Source: Micromussa lordhowensis
Lineage: Eukaryota > Cnidaria > Anthozoa > Scleractinia > Lobophylliidae
Assembly: GCA_964020085.1 (NCBI GenBank)
Contig: OZ026608.1
Location: 19,005,644 to 19,069,643, forward strand
DNA: 64,000 nt
Direction: 5' to 3'
In this document: positions 54,501 to 64,000 of the stretch, piece after piece
Layout of the letters: each line of letters starts with the position of its first letter
Numbering within the stretch: position 1 is the first letter of the stretch
The notes under the pieces: generated by a model
What the model was told of the DNA's origin: nothing
What the model saw: the letters and a program-made list of their open reading frames with translations, nothing else
The model's database searches: none
Program-made: the position numbers and the translations under genes

Positions 54501-57500
54501 CAAGAATAAAGTTCATAAAGTTTCACTCCACAAGAAAAGGTGAACACATGAAGCTCCTGTTTACAGTGGATATACCATAACACAAAGTTTGTCCAATCAC
54601 TAGTACATATTGCGAATATTTTCTCACAAAATTTCAACTTGCTCCTGTTGCTTTTTTCAGCTACATGTGCACCATAATCTAATGAAAACCAATGTCATGG
54701 GGGTAAATGGGCTTATGATGTCCAGAAATATGAAACAAAACTAAACTAACTAGCAAACAAAGGTCTCTAAGACTGGTAAACATTTTCCTCTCTCCTCGCA
54801 ATTTGGACATCCTTGTGACCTTGTTTCTTTAAACTTACAAATGCCTTCCACTGGGTTCTCAGATAACTGAGCCAATCAGAGCAGGAAAAGTTTACTACTG
54901 TTAAACTCCTGATGAAATTTATGCACAAATCTCCAAAAGACCCTTGTGCACTCAAGGCAGAGAGATAATTTTACTGTAGCTCGGTTTTTCTTGAAGCTAG
55001 TCTGGAAAAATGGGGAAGACTAAAAGGGATACAAATTACAGCTAATTTGAAAAATGCTTGGTAGTCAGAACAACAATGCCAATCGACTGAGTAGCCAATT
55101 TGTGATATCCATATAGGTAATCCCCGCAAAAGTCATCTCTGTTGATTGCATACATGCCATAGGGCAGTCAATCAATCGATGAACTTTAACTTCTGACGAA
55201 AACGGAAAAGCGCTATTTCTCGGCCAATATTTAGTCTTCTTCGAATTTTTTTTTCAGAATTTAGAGAGAACTTTTCAAACACTACTTTGACTCAAAAGTC
55301 CAAATTTGAAGAAAATTGCCGATCTGAAGGCATACGACAACCTAAAGCATCGACAGTTTCAAAAGTTGAAAATATAATATCTAGTGTGATTATTGTACAA
55401 TGTTTTACTCACTGTTTAATTGTTTTTATTCCAACTTTAGGCTCATCAGGGAAAAACACAAACATCTGATCTGTAAAGTTCATACGAAAATGATCTCCAT
55501 GCAGCAGAACGGGAAATGGGAAGAAGGAGATAGGGATGGATAGGGCACACGCTGGAAAAGCCAGTGGCTAGTACTACAAGACAAGCCTTTCATTAATATT
55601 CATATTTTTGATTATGCAGACCCTCAATTATCCAGACTATTTCATCTAGCTATAGTCCAAACAAGTCTGGATAATCGAGATTCGACTGTTCCCATTTATA
55701 AACTTGTGCACTGTGAGAGTAAAGTGTATTGCCTAAGAACACAATGCAATGACCTCAGTCAGGCCTCAAACCTAAACCGCTCTATTTGGTGTCCAGTACT
55801 TCCCTATCCCAATGGCATTCTCATGGTAAATTAACCTATCATTTAATAATCTACACATATGTACGAAAGCTTACAAACCATGGTAATGCAGAGAAAATGC
55901 ATCATAAACATGTAAGCCCTCTAACCAAAAAAGACATGTTCTACATCAATTCCCACAGAAATCATAACTTTCATCAGACAACCTTAATTAAAAGATTGAT
56001 CTATTTTTTCACTGCGATATGGTATGTTCAATGAACAATTTATTGTAATGTGCTATTTAAGTTTCAACTGTTTGTTTATGTATTACACTATTTTTGCCAC
56101 ATATGTACAGTTTATGCAATAGAATTTGACTAGTTGCATTACTGAAAGCTTAGGGTCTATTTCATGTAGGTTTGATTATGGCATTTTTGATTTCAGATGA
56201 AGAGGACTGAAATATTGAAAATATCTCCATATTTACCTGTTGGGTCATCATTGTGAGCCACCAAAATTGATAAATCGCTTCGTGTAGGTCTTCCTTCACT
56301 AAAATGCAACATACATGTAGAGTAAACAGTGGGACAATGAGACCAGTGCAAACAACAATATTATTTGTGGGATGTTATTGTATCACAAGGACACCTATCA
56401 AACACGAGATGAATCATTTACACACCTGAGCTGTACTATATGGAGGGGGACATTGGGGTTTGCGGTATTGTGGTATTGGGCCATTTTTCTTGCGGTATTT
56501 CGGGAATTTTAATTTCCAATTGCGGTATTGCGGTATTTTCTGGAGCTGCGGGATGCGGTTTTTTAGCATTTTGGCTGGTATAAAAAATTATCGTTTAAGT
56601 CCTACGTTTTCCGAGCTTTTTCTGTCCTCCGCGATTGTTTCGGAAACAAGCTAAAACAGAATGTCAGACATCTTCCGTCACGCGAGTTATTTGAAACTCG
56701 CCTGATCGTAAGTGATTATGAACAGTACTACATTTGTAATCGTCAACAATTTTAGCGCTTCATCAGTCAATTACAATTCGCAGTCGCGCGGTCTTCTACT
56801 GACATGACATTTAATACCATTGAGGTCATTGAGTCTTGACGCGGGGTCAAAGAGCGTTTCTATAAACCCGTGCGCTTCGGCAATAGCAGTGGCTGGTCCT
56901 CGTGAATTCGCTGTAATCGAATGTGTAACAATATTTTACGAAGAGGGGAAAGGTGGAGAGAATTATCGCAATAAAAACAAATTCAGATGTCGGATAGACA
57001 AGCGAGAAAAAAGACTTGTCAAGTTCAGGGAAAGTATTTGGTAAGTTGAAAGCTAAATTAAAACCTAACCGACACTGGAAGTCCTGCAATTCTTAGATGC
57101 CATGGAAGGATCGATAAAAGCAAGAAGAACAGAGTTTCTATTTTATGGTGTTACAATAGGGTAAAATGGGGTTGACAGGCCTGCACGACTCCCAAGCGCG
57201 TGTTTTTAGCCTTTTTCATAGCTTGGCTTTCACGAGTATATCTTTGAGCGAACGCCCTCTTTTGTATGAAATGAGGGGCGGATCTCTGTAGATTTCGCTC
57301 AGTAATGGTTGTTGTTCAATTAAATGCCATTTTTTCATGAGAATTTGTTTTAGATTTGGCACTGATGGTTGATATGTTGTGACAAAAGGCAAGATTTGTT
57401 TGCTTTCTTTTTGTTTTGGTCGGAGGACTAATTTCCTTGATTTAAAGGCTTTGATTTTCTCTTCAAATATTTTCTTAGAAGAGTTTGTTCTGAGAAGTCT

Positions 57501-60500
57501 TAGGGCCTCTCCTTTGATGAAACCTTTTTTCACTCCCGGAGTGTGAGATGAAGTGAAATGTGTGTATTGAAACGTCTCGGTAGGCTTGAAGTGGGTACGC
57601 ACATCAAGAATCGAGTCTTGAAGGAATCTTTCGCCTTTATAAATTGTTGTATCCAGGTATGTCGTTTCTGTTTCAGATACTTCAGCTGTGAATTTTATTG
57701 TAGGATGGTGGCTGTTCGCGTGTTCAATTAATTGTAATATTTCTTCTTTAATACCAGTGTGTAGTAACACAACGTGAGGACTGTAACCTGCAAAAACATC
57801 TACTATACATGTAAACGTAACTGCAGAACTAGCACTCTCGATTTTCTAGAATGGTGGATATTCTTTCCAATGAAACTGAGCTCTCACTGCAATTCCTTGT
57901 GTCACAATCGGCAAGAGGTAGGTTACTTTTTGTTAACTATTAGCCAATACGTCAATGGATGTTACACGGTTTGTTTATTTTGTGTAAATGACCTAAATCG
58001 AAAACTACCTGGCTTGACGTTCATTAACAAAATCTTATTATTTATTTCAATGTTATTTGCACTTAACGTGACTTACAGAGAGCTGATTTCAGGGTTACAT
58101 CGAGTTTTGACTCGGTATTGAGGTGTTGCTGTATTTCGCGATTTTTTTTTGCGGTATTGCGGTATTTCTCGATTTTTTTTTGCGGTATTGCGGTGTTCAG
58201 AACCCCCCAATGTCCCCCTCTATATGTGTATGTTATTTGCTGGCAGGGAGGTCCATATAGTGAAAAAGTGTAACTGAGGTCTGGAAAGTGCTGCCCAAGC
58301 CTACAGGCCAAAGGCAGCATTTTCAAGTCCAAGGTCACAGTTTTTCACTATATGACTTAATATTCATTTTATTCTTATCCACACAAACATTGCGTGAGCG
58401 TTACTGTGGGAAGAGATGGGGAAATCTGTACTGCGCTAACAACCAAACAGATTGCAGGATTCGTTACTGTGCTCTCTTGGAAAAAAATAAACATGATTAT
58501 TGCCCTTGTTTGATCTATGATATAATTGGTTGGGGCTTATACCAAAGTCAAACTGTTCACACTTTTTAGATTGGCACAGTCTAAATATTAAGGTAATTCC
58601 CTTGAAATTGTTCTACTATCAAACTTTTTTTGAAACTTGGCGTAATGAACATTCATGATATGAACATTATAAAAATGCAATAAAAAAATGGGGTCACCGT
58701 GCTTGTTTACGCATCAGGAGGCTCTTAAAATGGGGTATTTTTACCGGTTGTGCGTTCAAAGTTCGAATCACCTTCATACAGAATTAAATCTTGGTTAATT
58801 GAAAGGCACAAAGTTTTGTCTTGAAAGTAAAGCTTCATTTATTGACATAAGCAGTAATGCTTCATTTAAGCCGTTTTTGATTGCTTGGTTGCGGGGATAT
58901 TGCACTTTTTCGGACAGTTCCGTGGTTAACTTGAAGTCCTCGCCTTGGCCAAAATGCACCCAGTTGGGAACTGTTTTCCAAAAAAAAATCCTGTTCTACT
59001 ATCAAACTTTTTTCCCTCTTCAAATATGTTCCTCATTAGACTAGTCTTGGCAAATACCTGAAATAATCAAAGGCTCTCTGAGCAGCTCATGGATGAATAG
59101 CCCAATGCCAAGTTTACTTTTGCCACTGTAGCAAAACGAGTCTTTGAGCGAAACTATTGTTATGAAAATATATGTCACCTGCACGGTCATTCGCATGAAA
59201 ATCAAGTGATTTTCATGGGAAACGTTTGGCAAAAGCACTCGTTCTGCAAATAGAAACTCAGACGGTGGAAGTCAAAGTCTACATTTGTGCCAAGCGGCCC
59301 ATCAGGCCAGCACTGATAAAAAATAATCTAACAAAAAAACAATTTACCATCGATCTTCTCGTGGTCTGTTTACAATGTCCGATTAAAAGCTTTAGATATC
59401 AAGAGGGTCGTACAGGGAAGTCTCTGGCACGGTTCACGAACCTAAAATACAGAGGATCACGGTTCACGGATAAAAAAAATTCGATTTCCCGAGTTACAAA
59501 AATAAGAAAGTAAGGACCTGTTCTTACATTAAAAACAGTGTTTGTAGGAAGCAAAATCGCGAATGGCTAAATCAAGGCTCCGTATTGCATATTGCATGGC
59601 TAAGGCACTCTCGATAGACCACTGTAACTATTCGGAGAACTTGTGTCTCAAAATCACGTAGAGTTGTGTGGTAAAATCACGAATATCGGTTAATATTTCA
59701 GGTTCTTCACGGATCACGCAAAACCTTCAGGTCACGAGACTTACATTTTCTGCGAAACGTGACTCTCTTGCCCTTCAGCAAATATACGAAAAAAAGAGTA
59801 TCTGATTACATTCTTTGCATAGCGTGAGTTTAGCGTGACTTGTAATCGGAGAATTTTGTTTACGTCTAATGAAAAAACACCTTGACCTTATGAATTTACA
59901 CATGGGTTTTTGACGAGCGCTATGCTTCTTGTCTTTCCATGTCCATTTGTTACAGCTACTGCTGCTTAGCTTGACAAATTTCAATTTTACAACTCCACGA
60001 GTTGAACCAAAAACCATCTTCGTGCCGCGTTAGCCGCCATATGTACGAACTCCATGTTGTCGGACAAAAAATTCGTCTTTCTAGTACCCCGCTAAAACCT
60101 GCTGAACCTACACCATGAAGTGCCTAGGAAAAGAACCATACTAAGCAGGGGAGGGTTGGGAGAAACGATTTAATCCGGTTTAATGAATAAATTAATCAGA
60201 ATCGAGTGAGTGAGTGAGTGAGTGAGTGAGTGAGTGAGTGATCGAGTGCCATCCGACTGCCTCCTAAGCTCATGGATGTTACGTAACATCCATGAGCAAA
60301 AATGGGGGGTCACCGTGCTCGTTTAAGAGAAAAGGAGAATTTTTTTCCGTTATTGAGCTTATTTTGAGGGAAATCTCTTACGTTTTGCACGTGCACGCGC
60401 TCATGTGCACGCGCTGATGATGCGAAAATCGTGTGCAGTAGGGATGCGCAATGCAATACTAAGGAATTACCTTAAACTACAGTATCTAGACTTGCTCATG

Positions 60501-61181
60501 TGACAACAGGAACAAGTCCAGATAACATATTTATGAACATGTCCAAGGATGTAAAGGTATAAAAAATTGAATGATTAATGAATGTCTTTTATCTTGATGT
60601 AATTTATAACAAATGTGGCCGCATGTAAAATCTAGAATAATTATTTCACCTTGGTCTGTCCCCAAACTGATCCTTAAATTGATCCAAAGTTTGATCCAGT
60701 TCATCTTGTGTGACCAGATAGCCTCTATCATGACACATCTAAAACACAATTGGAAATAAGGATGATCGTTATTTTATTATTTCTTAGAGCAGTTTGGAAA
60801 ATCAAGTTTGAACATTATGGTAAAGTAAGGCCTAAAACTGTACTGTTTTCCTGTCAAACAAGCAGGTACTATAGTATAAAGTATAGTGGCATTGAACAGA
60901 AATTGAAATCTGTTCGGTTATTTAAACGAAGCCTAGTTTCAAACCACGATTTCTTTAAGTGACAATCCTTTAAGTTGACAAAATAACTAATAAGGTTAAG
61001 CCAATTGGTTACAAACGAAAGCAGATGGCAATAATTTTCCGGCCTCCAAGTTGCACGTGGGAAACAACCGGGCGATGTTAGGAAGAAACATCTCAAAAAT
61101 ATTTTGAATCAATCGTACATGTACCTGCATTACAGTTTTTCGGATTCTCCAGAACTTGTAAGTTAACTCTGTATCATCCAT
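51556..61181 (-). CDS. POLR2E: RNA polymerases I, II and III subunit RPABC1 (RPB5)
   Basis: Common subunit of all three nuclear RNA polymerases; the jaw domain contacts downstream DNA and the C-terminal domain assembles with the core. Exons in transcript order are 61181-61125, 60738-60650, 56298-56237, 55470-55413, 54333-54252, 53631-53551, 53183-53125, 52208-52130 and 51621-51556 (stop TAA). All junctions are GT-AG and in phase, giving 210 aa, identical in length to human POLR2E as recalled. Landmarks are [110 protein letters not shown] and [18 protein letters not shown]. No insertions or broken residues are visible. The 9.6-kb span is mostly introns filled with repeats. Confidence 0.98.
51680..51808. 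mobile_element. Short pogo-like MITE in a POLR2E-strand neighbourhood
   Basis: AGTGGAACC (51681-51689) is mirrored by GGTTCCACT (51798-51806), flanked by TA-rich bases. About 130 bp, with no ORF. Intronic between the last two POLR2E exons. Confidence 0.6.
51921..51990. repeat. 23-bp tandem repeat, three copies
   Basis: TTTAAACACAGTGGCATTGT starts at 51921, 51944 and 51967, with a partial fourth unit after. Intronic in POLR2E. Confidence 0.95.
52770..53045 (-). mobile_element. tRNA-derived SINE, copy 3 (minus strand)
   Basis: The reverse complement reads GGCGTGGTGGCCTCATGATT, then GGTTTGAGCCCCGGGCGGTG, then ACACTTTACTCTGCC, CTCTACCCAGGTGTATAAAT and GCTAGCATCCCATCCA. This is the same family as the copies at 14.0 and 16.6 kb. 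Intronic in POLR2E, and in sense with it. Confidence 0.85.
55618..55692. mobile_element. Very short Tigger-like foldback element
   Basis: CAGACCCTCAATTATCCAGAC on the left is mirrored by GTCTGGATAATCGAGATTCG with ACTG at the right end. About 75 bp in total, almost all of it stem. Intronic in POLR2E. Confidence 0.7.
55693..55790 (-). mobile_element. 5'-part SINE fragment, copy 4 (minus strand)
   Basis: The reverse complement has GGTTTGAGGCCTGACTGAGG, then CATTGTGTTCTTAGGCAATA and CACTTTACTCTCACAGTGC. It matches the tRNA-related head and middle of the SINE family but stops before the conserved 3' block. Confidence 0.65.
56437..58225. mobile_element. Inverted-end element carrying a nested Penelope-like fragment
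   Basis: GAGGGGGACATTGGGG near 56443 is mirrored by CCCCAATGTCCCCCTC near 58205. Both inner borders carry repeated GCGGTATTG units in the same orientation on the plus strand. The interior holds a 184-codon minus-strand reverse-transcriptase remnant. The whole unit sits in a POLR2E intron. Confidence 0.6.
57216..57770 (-). pseudogene. Penelope-like retroelement reverse-transcriptase fragment
   Basis: An open frame of 184 codons has the late palm/thumb pattern of Penelope-like reverse transcriptases: [68 protein letters not shown], and a C-terminal [11 protein letters not shown] at a stop. The catalytic YxDD region and any GIY-YIG endonuclease are missing. A stretch between FKSR and LRPKQKE appears deleted relative to the family. 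It is a truncated dead copy; assignment to Penelope rather than another RT clade rests on remembered motifs. Confidence 0.7.
60204..60241 (+). repeat. (GAGT)n microsatellite
   Basis: More than nine uninterrupted GAGT units inside the TTAA-ended element. Confidence 0.97.
60268..60297. repeat. 30-bp perfect palindrome
   Basis: The left half GCTCATGGATGTTAC is followed directly by its exact reverse complement, with no spacer; the centre is TTACGTAA. Located inside the TTAA-ended element in a POLR2E intron. Confidence 0.95.
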
Positions 61182-61300
61182 TCTGTGGTACAATGTAGCT
61201 CTCGTTCGGCCGTCCGATCGATTCACAGAAAAAAAAACTCCGTTAGTCTGTGAGTGAGCCCACGATCAACAGCAGCATTACCCAATGTCATATCATGTCA
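61182..61300 (-). promoter_or_regulatory. POLR2E upstream region
   Basis: The interval immediately 5' of the POLR2E ATG must contain the 5' UTR and probably the core promoter. It has CpG-containing sequence (GTTCGGCCGTCCGATCGATT) and no TATA box that I can point to. Boundaries are inferred. Confidence 0.35.
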
Positions 61301-61693
61301 TATAATATCCAACGAAAAGTCTTGAAAGAACATCAACAGCCCCAGTTTCTCACGGTCCGTGCGCATGGAAAAAAGGGGCGAGAGATAGCGGCTTTCTCAT
61401 AATCCTACCGTGCTCGACTGCCTATCATTCTCTGGCACTCGACGAAGCAGGAGAAAACGGGCTGCTTGTAATTGCAGTCTCCCCTAGGTGTGCTGATCTA
61501 CAATGTGAGGGAAAGGAGCTTCCCCCCTATTTTTTTCTTTTTTCTCGAGAAGCAGATGTTTAATGTTGAACTGAGGTCAGTACGGTGGTGAATACGCTTA
61601 GCTACATCTAGCTAGTTCAATCACAGACGTACCACTCAAACTAAAAGAAACAAACATTTCAAATAGACATCATACGCTTAAAAATCCCAACTG

Positions 61694-61836
61694 ACAGGAG
61701 GCAGACCAGTTGGTTAGTACAATCATGACCGAGGAGTTGGACTAGCGTCTACCGAGAAACAACTCCAGCTAAGTGGTCAGAGCGGGACTTGAACCCATGA
61801 CCCCGGGACCTAATCACTCAGCCTCCACTGGTAGGC
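61694..61836 (-). mobile_element. tRNA-derived SINE of a second family
   Basis: The reverse complement starts AGTGGAGGCTGAGTGATTAG (box A-like), then CATGGGTTCAAGTCCCGCTC (box B GGTTCAAGTCC), followed by TGACCACTTAGCTGGAGTTG and CCAACTGGTCTGCCTCCTGTC. The head is tRNA-like but no cloverleaf is complete, so it is not a tRNA gene. Its body differs from the SINE family at 14, 16.6 and 52.8 kb. Confidence 0.7.
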
Positions 61837-61981
61837 CAATTTCGATATATATTGAAATTCTAACTTGGCTCCGAGGCCTTGGGGGATAAAACAAAAGAAA
61901 TCAATTGCCTCCACGTGATTGATTTTGTTTTATTCCCCGAAGCCTCGGAGCCAAGTTAGAATTCGAATATATCGAAAATGG
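61837..61981. mobile_element. Long foldback element, arms ~70 bp
   Basis: The left arm CAATTTCGATATATATTGAA continues CTAACTTGGCTCCGAGGCC and ATAAAACAAAA. It is mirrored by TTTTGTTTTATTCCCC, GCCTCGGAGCCAAGTTAG and ATATATCGAAAATG. The centre is only about 10 bp, with few mismatches. Confidence 0.88.
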
Positions 61982-62025
61982 CATGTTGATGCGTCACTAG
62001 CTCATCATGAAAAATCGCATCAATA

Positions 62026-62315
62026 GTCAGTCATTCTCGTCCCCAGAGGCCGCGCTCCTTTTGGTCAGCACCAAGAAATCACGACCTCTGGCCTGGTCCA
62101 ACGACATTCTGTTTTTGAATGGCTTTGTAAACACAATAGATTGAAACCAGAACCAATCAGATTTGTCAGACTTGACTCTGAGCATGGGCAGAGTGACGGG
62201 AAGTCCGTGAATCGTGGACTTCCGGTGTTGGACCTGGCCAGAGGTCGTGATTTCTTGGTGCTGACCAAAAGGAGCGCTGCCTCTGGGGACGAGAATGATA
62301 GTCAGTCAGCTGCAG
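62026..62315. mobile_element. Foldback element with ~80-bp inverted arms
   Basis: The left arm runs from GTCAGTCATTCTCGTCCCCAG to GGTCAGCACCAAGAAATCAC, GACCTCTGGCC and GGTCCAAC. The right arm is its reverse complement (GTTGGACCTGGCCAGAGG to ACGAGAATGATAGTCAGTC). The middle of about 120 bp gives a 122-codon plus-strand ORF that is a by-product of the arms. Confidence 0.88.
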
Positions 62316-62861
62316 TTGGAGCTGAAAAAACGCGGGAACCGATTCAGCCTGAATGGTTTCTTTCAGCTAAACATCTGCAGAGAAAATTTTCAGGGTCGCA
62401 TGAAGATCATTACAATAACTTTTGTTTCCTCCCGATTAATCAGGCACCATCGAAGCTAATCAATTCTCAATTCTCAGCCGCTTTTCAGGAAAGGAGTCCG
62501 CGCTGGTAGACCAGCCTCGAGAAACCGGCGGAAATGAGCCTAAAAACGCAAATAAGAGCGTCTACTTTTTATTGTTTCTTCGAGTGCATCCCAAACGATA
62601 CTTAAACAGCTGAAAATAGTGGCATTTCGTCATGAACGCCCTAAGTGGAACCAGAATCTTTGATTTGTACTCCTAAGCTAGGCGATGAACATCCCCGACC
62701 GTTTCATATGTGCGAATAAAACAGGATGAATAGCATAACACAAATTAACCTCGCTATAAAACGAAAGATTTATATTCCACCCACAGGTTAAAAAATATAC
62801 CTTACATAAGATACAGCTCTAGTACTGTCTAGAAAATAACGTTGCCCAATTGATATAATAG

Positions 62862-63080
62862 AGAGATTAAGCAGGACGCTACGTCACACGGCAAACGGCA
62901 AAAATGAAACTTTTGCCGTCCGTCTTTAGCTGTTTGTACAGTGAAGTGAAAATATTTGTATTTGCGGTGAATAGTAGGAGACGTTTTCCTATTTTTGTGT
63001 GATTTATTCAAGGATTAAAAGAAAATAATAAAAAATCAGAGGTACCCATTGCCGTTTGCCGTCTGCCGTAACTCTCTAAT
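62862..63080. mobile_element. Inverted-end element with GCAAACGGCAA borders
   Basis: AGAGAG plus ACGGCAAACGGCAA on the left is mirrored by TTGCCGTTTGCCGT and CTCTCT on the right, about 215 bp in total. No ORF of interest. Confidence 0.6.
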
Positions 63081-64000
63081 AAAAAATGTCGAACTGCTAT
63101 GAAAAAGTTCTTGTGACAAATTCGTTATAAAAGTGATCAAAAGTATTTAAAAGTTTATAAAAACTAAAATATATACAACTAAATGATATGATAAATTCAG
63201 ACGTATAAATTTATATTTCATTTTTTTTTTAATTACAGAAACATTTCAATATGAAAATGTGGAGAATATTAAAGTGTTCAGTGTTCATGGCGACATCGTG
63301 ATCAGAAGTTAAAATAGTATGTTAAAATAGTAAGTATTAAATTATAAGTTGACAAAAAAGGCTTACAAATGACAAAGGAGGTTCAGAAATGAAATTTCGT
63401 TTATCAGGTAGTCGAATTACGTAGTATTTAAGAAAGAATCCACCAGAATTTCGTGTAACAAGTGGACAAAACCTTTGTATCGAGATTATTTACATCGTAC
63501 TGATTGAAATCTTCTGTACGACTGTTTTAAATAACTTCTCAAAAGAAAATCATTTTTAACAACACCAAATGTCGAAAAACAAATTTTGAACTTTGTATGA
63601 AATACTTGAAAGTACTGGTGAAGTGAAACTGATGATGAAATTTTACCTGTGTTTGCACAATTTCTCTGAACTTTGAAATTCATTTTCTCGATTTTCAGCA
63701 TGGGGAATTTCGGTGTTATTTCAGGCAACTTACGTTTTGAGAAAATGTAAAAAGGACTGTGAAATGACAAAATTAAAATTAATCTGGTACCAAGTTTTTG
63801 TCCACTAAAAACCAAAATTGCTCGATTCCCTATCGGATTTCGTCTTATTTTCTTGCTTAGTTTGATACTGAAATGTTGTCGTAAATAAAACATGAATATT
63901 AATGACATACTTGTATCTTTCAAGCAACAACGTACCCTTGATTATATATTCAAAATGGTGAGCTTGGAGGAGACCAAACGCACATACATTAAATGATTAT

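Larger units (their letters stand above)
58588..60475. mobile_element. TTAA-ended element of ~1.9 kb with 13-bp perfect inverted ends
   Basis: TTAAGGTAATTCC at 58588-58600 is perfectly mirrored by GGAATTACCTTAA at 60463-60475, consistent with TTAA target specificity. The interior has two direct copies of GGGTCACCGTGCT(T/C)GTTTA (near 58690 and 60306), a GAGT microsatellite and a 30-bp palindrome. There is no transposase ORF. Confidence 0.6.
61301..64000. other. Non-coding, repeat-rich end of window
   Basis: No coding exon is supported. It contains a tRNA-derived SINE, two foldback elements and a GCCGTTTGCCGT-bordered element, listed separately. From 63.1 kb on the DNA is very AT-rich and the 145-codon ORF at 63486-63923 (-) reads as chance. 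Confidence 0.5.

Noticed and set aside
61740..61836. Possible tRNA gene on the minus strand
   Set aside because: A and B boxes are present but no full cloverleaf can be drawn and the body continues as a SINE.
62141..62509. 122-codon ORF on the plus strand
   Set aside because: Its first half is the arm of a foldback element; not a protein gene.
63486..63923. 145-codon ORF on the minus strand
   Set aside because: Rich in Phe, Lys and Ile as expected from AT-rich DNA; no motif.

Overview
The window is nuclear DNA from an animal, most likely an anthozoan cnidarian and plausibly a stony coral. This rests on intron-rich genes with GT-AG junctions that can be followed exon by exon, proteins at animal-level similarity to human orthologues recalled from memory, AT-rich introns, and a dense load of short inverted-repeat elements and tRNA-derived SINEs. 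The species cannot be named from sequence alone.

Layout. Positions 1-2298 (+) hold the last four coding exons of a Vasa/DDX4-type DEAD-box helicase. Positions 6408-9560 (-) hold a complete four-exon ISCA1 (mitochondrial Fe-S assembly). It is head-to-head, 118 bp apart, with an intronless nucleoredoxin-like NXNL2 gene (9679-10182, +), and a perfect CRE palindrome sits between the two starts. Positions 11252-21460 (+) hold a 13-exon gene that splices a DEP domain and a PH domain in frame onto a complete phospholipid-hydroperoxide (GPX4-type) glutathione peroxidase. An in-frame UGA lies at the catalytic selenocysteine position, and a form-2 SECIS element can be folded by eye at 22382-22430, just before a poly(A) signal. 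This DEP-PH-GPx selenoprotein is the most interesting object in the window.

Positions 22.6-42.6 kb have no gene I can recognise. The stretch contains foldback elements, a 74-bp triplicated repeat, one orphan exon-like ORF and a CpG-rich promoter-like block near 36.9 kb. Positions 42673-49480 (+) hold a complete four-exon ZSWIM4/5/6-family gene, with a 200-bp assembly gap in its first intron. Positions 51556-61181 (-) hold a complete nine-exon POLR2E (RPB5/RPABC1) whose long introns are full of mobile elements, including a Penelope-like reverse-transcriptase remnant. The last 2.8 kb is foldback and SINE material.

Functional links are limited, as expected in an animal genome. ISCA1, NXNL2 and the GPx fusion all concern redox or Fe-S biology and lie next to each other, but only the ISCA1/NXNL2 pair shows a plausible shared promoter.
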